Assembly (NCBI GenBank): GCA_005888395.1
Contig: VAXF01000148.1
Coordinates: 1 to 5,796, forward strand
DNA: 5,796 nucleotides
Direction: 5' to 3'
DNA from: Actinomycetota bacterium
Lineage (GTDB): Bacteria; Actinomycetota; Acidimicrobiia; Acidimicrobiales; AC-25
Position numbers and translations under genes: made by a program. The notes beneath the pieces were generated by a model. That model made no database searches. It saw nothing but the letters and a program-made list of their open reading frames with translations, and was not told the DNA's origin. Positions 1-5,796 of this stretch are shown here, one piece after another (position 1 is the stretch's first letter; the number at the start of each line of letters is the position of its first letter).

Positions 1-3426
<3,426 letters not shown>

Positions 3427-3433
3427 GACGCGG

Positions 3434-3439
3434 CTCTTT
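3434..3439 (-). promoter_or_regulatory. gyrB: Probable ribosome binding site of gyrB
   Basis: The minus strand reads AAAGAG, a partial match to AAAGGAGG, with seven bases before the GTG at 3426. Together with the in-frame TGA just upstream it supports the GTG start. Confidence 0.5.
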
Positions 3440-3498
3440 CAGACAGCGGTCGGAGACGGCATCTCGGCTACAAAACCGCAGGTCAGAGGCCCGAAATG

Positions 3499-3512
3499 CA
3501 CTGTCCTCAGTG
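3499..3512. repeat. Short inverted repeat overlapping the candidate -10 box
   Basis: The plus strand reads CACTG-TCCT-CAGTG: two perfect five-base arms around a four-base centre. One step beyond the arms is a G/T mismatch (3498 and 3513), then a further matching pair (T3497 and A3514). It covers most of the TACACT hexamer and the expected transcription start. It could be a repressor operator, or a small hairpin in the gyrB leader, or chance. Confidence 0.45.
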
Positions 3513-3514
3513 TA
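3509..3514 (-). promoter_or_regulatory. gyrB: Candidate -10 box of the gyrB promoter
   Basis: On the minus strand this reads TACACT, which fits the TAnnnT pattern of actinobacterial sigma-A-type promoters and matches four of six positions of TATAAT. No recognisable -35 hexamer lies 16-19 bases upstream, which is not rare in high-GC actinobacteria. A start about seven bases downstream would give a leader of about 75 bases before the gyrB GTG. The call rests on a short match plus position only. Confidence 0.35.
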
Positions 3515-3552
3515 CTACAAAGGGGGGTCTTCCCCGATGACACCGGAGCCCC

Positions 3553-3879
3553 TCAACGGGGCCGAACGCGCACCTCCAGCGACCGCACGACGCCCTGCCC
3601 CACGGCCTCGTCGAGGCGGCCCAGGACGACCGACTGCAGGTACCGCAGCTCGGTGGCCCACGTGGGGTGGTCGACGCTGACGACGAGCTTGCCACTGGCC
3701 AGCGACAGCGGCGTGGCGTGAGCCGCGACCTGCTCGCCGACGACCTCGGCCCAGCGCGTGAACACGCCTCCGAGAGCCGTCGCGCTCGGCCCGCCGATGC
3801 CGCGCGCGAGGCGGTCGAGCGACTCGTCGAGCCGGCGCGGGCCCGGGTCGGGCGGCGGGTCGGGCTGCCACGGCGTCAC
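3553..3879 (-). CDS. dciA: DUF721 / DciA-family replicative helicase loader or operator
   Basis: This 108-residue protein belongs to the DUF721 family, whose members include DciA, the ancestral bacterial factor that helps place the replicative helicase DnaB at the origin; the M. tuberculosis member in the same position is Rv0004. The family core is plain at about residues 35-85: LGGVFTRWAEVVGEQVAAH, then TPLSLASGKLVVSVDHPTW and ATELRYLQ, matching the usual pattern of a Trp-containing helix, a strand pair and a second Trp before EL. The N-terminal 15 residues are rich in proline and aspartate and probably unstructured. The protein is shorter than the mycobacterial homologue, which as I recall carries a longer N-terminal extension. 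The start is GTG at 3879, overlapping the recF stop by four bases (GTGA), with a run of six G nine bases upstream acting as a plausible ribosome binding site. Family membership is firm; the helicase-loading role is inferred from family and position. Confidence 0.88.
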   Translation of the reverse strand: MTPWQPDPPPDPGPRRLDESLDRLARGIGGPSATALGGVFTRWAEVVGEQVAAHATPLSLASGKLVVSVDHPTWATELRYLQSVVLGRLDEAVGQGVVRSLEVRVRPR

Positions 3880-4964
3880 GCGATTCGACCCCCCGCGACG
3901 CGCAGCACGAGGTCGGCGCGCGCGCCGGCGGGCACACCGGCGGTGGTGGCGAGCAGCGCCTGCGCGTCGGGAAGGTGGGCCACGAGCGCGGCCGAGCGAT
4001 CGGCGTCGAGCTCAGAGAAGATGTCGTCGAGCAGCAGCACGGGCGCGACACCGATCACGTCGGTGACCAGCGTGTGCGCGCCCAGCCGCAGCGCCAAGGC
4101 GAGCGAGCGCTGCTCGCCCTGGGACGCGTGGGTGCGGGACGGCAGTCCGTCGACCGACAGGCCCACGTCGTCGCGGTGGGGCCCGACGAGGCTGATCCCG
4201 CGCCGCAGCTCGTCGACCCGCGCCTCGACGAGCGCGGCGGCCAAGCCCGGTTCGCGCCACGGAGCCTCGTAGGTGAGGCCGACGTGGGCGCCGTTTCCCG
4301 CCACCTGGGCATAGCACTTGGCCACCAGCGGCTCGAGACGCCGGCAGAGATCGGCCCGCGCCGCGCCCAGCCGCTCCCCCACGCCCGCCAGGCGTTCGTC
4401 CCACACCTCGAGGGTGGTGGCGAGGTCGCCCGAGAGCCGCCCGCCACCGCCGGCCGCCTGCCGCAGAAGGGCGTTGCGCTGGCGCAGCACCCGCTCGAAC
4501 TCCTCGCGCACCGCGTCGAGCCGGGAGTCGACGGCCACCATCGTGTCGTCGAGGTACCGGCGGCGCTCCGCCGGACCGCCCTTCACGAGGGCGAGATCGT
4601 CGGGCGAGAACACCACGACCCGGAGCGCGCCGAGCAGGTCGCGCGCCCGCCGCAACGTCTGGCGGTTCACCAGCACGCGGTCGCGCCCGGCAAGTGCGAG
4701 CTCGGCCTCGATCGTGGAGCGCCGGTTCTCGGGAGCGCGGTCGATCTCGGCCCGCACGATGGCGCGTGCGCTGCCCTCGCGTACGAGCGCGTCGCGCGGC
4801 GCGCCCCGGAACGATCCCAGCGTCGCCAGATAGCCCACCGCTTCCAGCAGGTTGGTCTTGCCCTCGCCGTTGTCGCCCACGACCACGGTGAGTCCCGGCG
4901 CGGGCGACACGTCGGCCGACTCGTAGTTTCGGAAGTCGGTGAGCCAGAGGCGCTCGACCCGCAT
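3876..4964 (-). CDS. recF: DNA replication and repair protein RecF
   Basis: RecF is an SMC/ABC-like ATPase that recognises ssDNA gaps and, with RecO and RecR, helps load RecA on SSB-coated DNA at stalled forks; it acts in the cytoplasm on the nucleoid. The 362-residue product has the full set of family motifs: the start MRVERLWLTDFRNY, Walker A GDNGEGKT (30-37, Lys36 and Thr37), FSPDDL (119-124), the KGGPAERRRYLD block (128-139), GPHRDD (261-266), the ABC signature SQGEQRS (281-287), and Walker B LLLDDIFSELD (310-320). The length is normal for the family. The ATG lies four bases after the dnaN stop with no good Shine-Dalgarno sequence, suggesting that ribosomes finishing dnaN reinitiate here. 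Its stop overlaps the dciA start. I see no frameshift or missing catalytic residue. Confidence 0.97.
   Translation of the reverse strand: MRVERLWLTDFRNYESADVSPAPGLTVVVGDNGEGKTNLLEAVGYLATLGSFRGAPRDALVREGSARAIVRAEIDRAPENRRSTIEAELALAGRDRVLVNRQTLRRARDLLGALRVVVFSPDDLALVKGGPAERRRYLDDTMVAVDSRLDAVREEFERVLRQRNALLRQAAGGGGRLSGDLATTLEVWDERLAGVGERLGAARADLCRRLEPLVAKCYAQVAGNGAHVGLTYEAPWREPGLAAALVEARVDELRRGISLVGPHRDDVGLSVDGLPSRTHASQGEQRSLALALRLGAHTLVTDVIGVAPVLLLDDIFSELDADRSAALVAHLPDAQALLATTAGVPAGARADLVLRVAGGRIA
3889..3894 (-). promoter_or_regulatory. dciA: Probable ribosome binding site of dciA inside recF
   Basis: A run of six G on the minus strand lies nine bases before the GTG start, within the last codons of recF. 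It supports the GTG that overlaps the recF stop as the true start of the small protein. Confidence 0.4.
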
Positions 4965-4968
4965 GGCG

Positions 4969-5796
4969 TCAGGACACGCGAACGGGCATCAGCAGGTAGA
5001 GGTAGGTGGAACCTTCGTTCGCACGAATGGTGGCCGGCTTCAGCGCATCGAGCGTCTCCAGCGCGACCTCGTCGCCCTCGACGGCCTCGAGGCCGGCGAT
5101 GAGGAACTCGGGGTTGAAGGCCACGACCAGCTCGCCGCCCTCGTACTTGGCGTCGACCTCCTCACGGGCCTGGCCGACCTCCTGGGCGATCGCCGTGAGC
5201 TCGAGCCCGTCGGGGCGCAGCGCCAGGCGCACAGGAGTGGCCTCGAGCGCGAGGAGCTTCACGCGCCGCAGCGCGTCGAGCAACGGGGCCTTGGCCACGA
5301 CCAGGCGGTTCGGATAGCTCGCCGGGATGAGCTGGCGGTAGTTGGGGAACTCGCCCTCGATCAGCCGGGTGGTGAGCCGGATCGCGGGCAGGTCGTCGAC
5401 CGTGCCCACGTCGAAGGTGGCCTCCTTCTCGGCGAGGTGCAGCGTGACCTCCGCCGCGCCGGCCAGCAGCCGGCCGAGCTCGCCGAGCGCGCGCGACGGG
5501 ACGAGCACCTTCTGGCCCTCGCGCAGCACGCTCGTGCCCGGCAGGTCGCGCACCGCCAGCCGGTACGAGTCGGTGGCCACGAGCCGTAGCCCGCTCCCCT
5601 CGGCCGCTACCAGCACGCCGGTGAGCACCGGCCGGTCGATGTCGTGGCTGGCCGCGGGAACGACCTGACGCAGCGCCTCAGCGAAGTCGGCGGCATCGAG
5701 GGTGACGGCATCAGGCGCCGGCTCGGGCAGCTTCGGGTACTCCTCGGCCGGCAGGACACGCACGGTGAACTGCGAGCGCCCCGACGAGATCACCGC
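4969..5796 (-). CDS. dnaN: DNA polymerase III beta subunit (sliding clamp), C-terminal 275 residues
   Basis: DnaN forms the ring-shaped homodimer that tethers DNA polymerase III and many repair enzymes to DNA. The window holds the end of domain 1 and all of domains 2 and 3. The first visible residues (ISSGRSQFTVRVLPAEEYP) match the last strands of domain 1 in other clamps, so roughly the first 100 residues and the true start lie beyond the right edge; the GTG at 5793 is an internal valine codon. Visible landmarks are LVATDSYRLAVR (about visible residues 71-82), corresponding to E. coli VATDGHRLAV, FNPEFLIAGLEAV in domain 3, and the C-terminal MPVRVS, corresponding to the MPMRL tail that helps form the pocket for clamp-binding peptides. 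The frame is open throughout and ends in TGA. It is followed four bases later by recF, matching the dnaN-recF order near many bacterial origins. Confidence 0.97.
   Translation of the reverse strand, partial: AVISSGRSQFTVRVLPAEEYPKLPEPAPDAVTLDAADFAEALRQVVPAASHDIDRPVLTGVLVAAEGSGLRLVATDSYRLAVRDLPGTSVLREGQKVLVPSRALGELGRLLAGAAEVTLHLAEKEATFDVGTVDDLPAIRLTTRLIEGEFPNYRQLIPASYPNRLVVAKAPLLDALRRVKLLALEATPVRLALRPDGLELTAIAQEVGQAREEVDAKYEGGELVVAFNPEFLIAGLEAVEGDEVALETLDALKPATIRANEGSTYLYLLMPVRVS

Larger units (their letters stand above)
3468..3521 (-). repeat. Pair of TTTGTAG direct repeats upstream of gyrB
   Basis: The minus strand has TTTGTAG at 3515-3521 and again at 3468-3474, 47 bases apart from start to start. 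Both sit in the AT-richer parts of the gap, one just upstream of TACACT and one in the presumed leader. In a high-GC gap two copies of an AT-rich heptamer are noticeable, but the unit is short and no known regulator motif is recognised. Confidence 0.3.
3427..3552 (-). other. dciA-gyrB intergenic region
   Basis: This 126-base stretch is the only real gap between genes in the window. It is visibly less GC-rich than the coding regions (for example GGTTTTGTAG and CCTTTGTAGTACAC on the minus strand). It contains a candidate -10 box, a 14-base inverted repeat, two copies of TTTGTAG and a purine-rich site before gyrB. No DnaA box of the TTATCCACA type, tRNA or convincing terminator is visible. Its position points to the promoter region of the gyrB-gyrA unit. 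Confidence 0.7.

Noticed and set aside
3518..3535. Possible terminator after dciA: GGGG-AAGA-CCCC on the minus strand followed by CCTTTG
   Set aside because: The stem is only four base pairs and the tail has just three T, so it is too weak to call as an intrinsic terminator.
3427..3552. Replication origin or DnaA-box cluster in the intergenic gap
   Set aside because: The gene order is origin-proximal, but no TTATCCACA-like box or AT-rich unwinding stretch is visible; in this gene order the origin normally lies next to dnaA, beyond the right edge.
3975..5102. Open frame of 375 codons on the plus strand, opposite recF and the end of dnaN
   Set aside because: It is the antisense shadow of recF, whose Walker A, signature and Walker B motifs are all intact on the minus strand.

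Overview
The window is a stretch of chromosome core from a high-GC bacterium, almost certainly an actinobacterium. Third codon positions are nearly all G or C, and the gene order is the conserved origin-proximal order dnaN - recF - DUF721/dciA - gyrB - gyrA, as in Mycobacterium tuberculosis (there followed by Rv0004, gyrB and gyrA). There is no gnd gene between dnaN and recF, unlike in Streptomyces. The short GyrB and the particular GyrA active-site wording remind me of Acidimicrobiia-type sequences, but that class assignment comes from memory and is not proven here.

All five genes lie on the minus strand, so the biological reading order runs from the right end of the window to the left. At the right edge is dnaN (sliding clamp), missing its N-terminal domain. 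Four bases later comes recF, complete. The recF stop overlaps the start of a small DUF721/DciA gene by four bases (GTGA). A 126-base non-coding gap follows, the only real intergenic space, and it holds the likely gyrB promoter. gyrB is complete and begins with GTG. Its stop overlaps the gyrA start by one base (TGATG), and gyrA runs off the left edge after 499 codons.

The genes form two functional blocks. The first supplies replication and repair factors: the clamp that tethers the polymerase, RecF for gap repair at stalled forks, and the DciA-type helicase loader or operator. The second encodes the two gyrase subunits that remove positive supercoils ahead of the fork. The tight junctions suggest translational coupling inside each block, while the 126-base gap suggests that the gyrase pair can be transcribed separately.

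I see no mobile element, CRISPR array, RNA gene or unfamiliar gene system. The points worth a second look are small: departures from the usual wording around the DNA-cleavage sites of GyrA and GyrB, and a palindrome that overlaps the best candidate -10 box upstream of gyrB.
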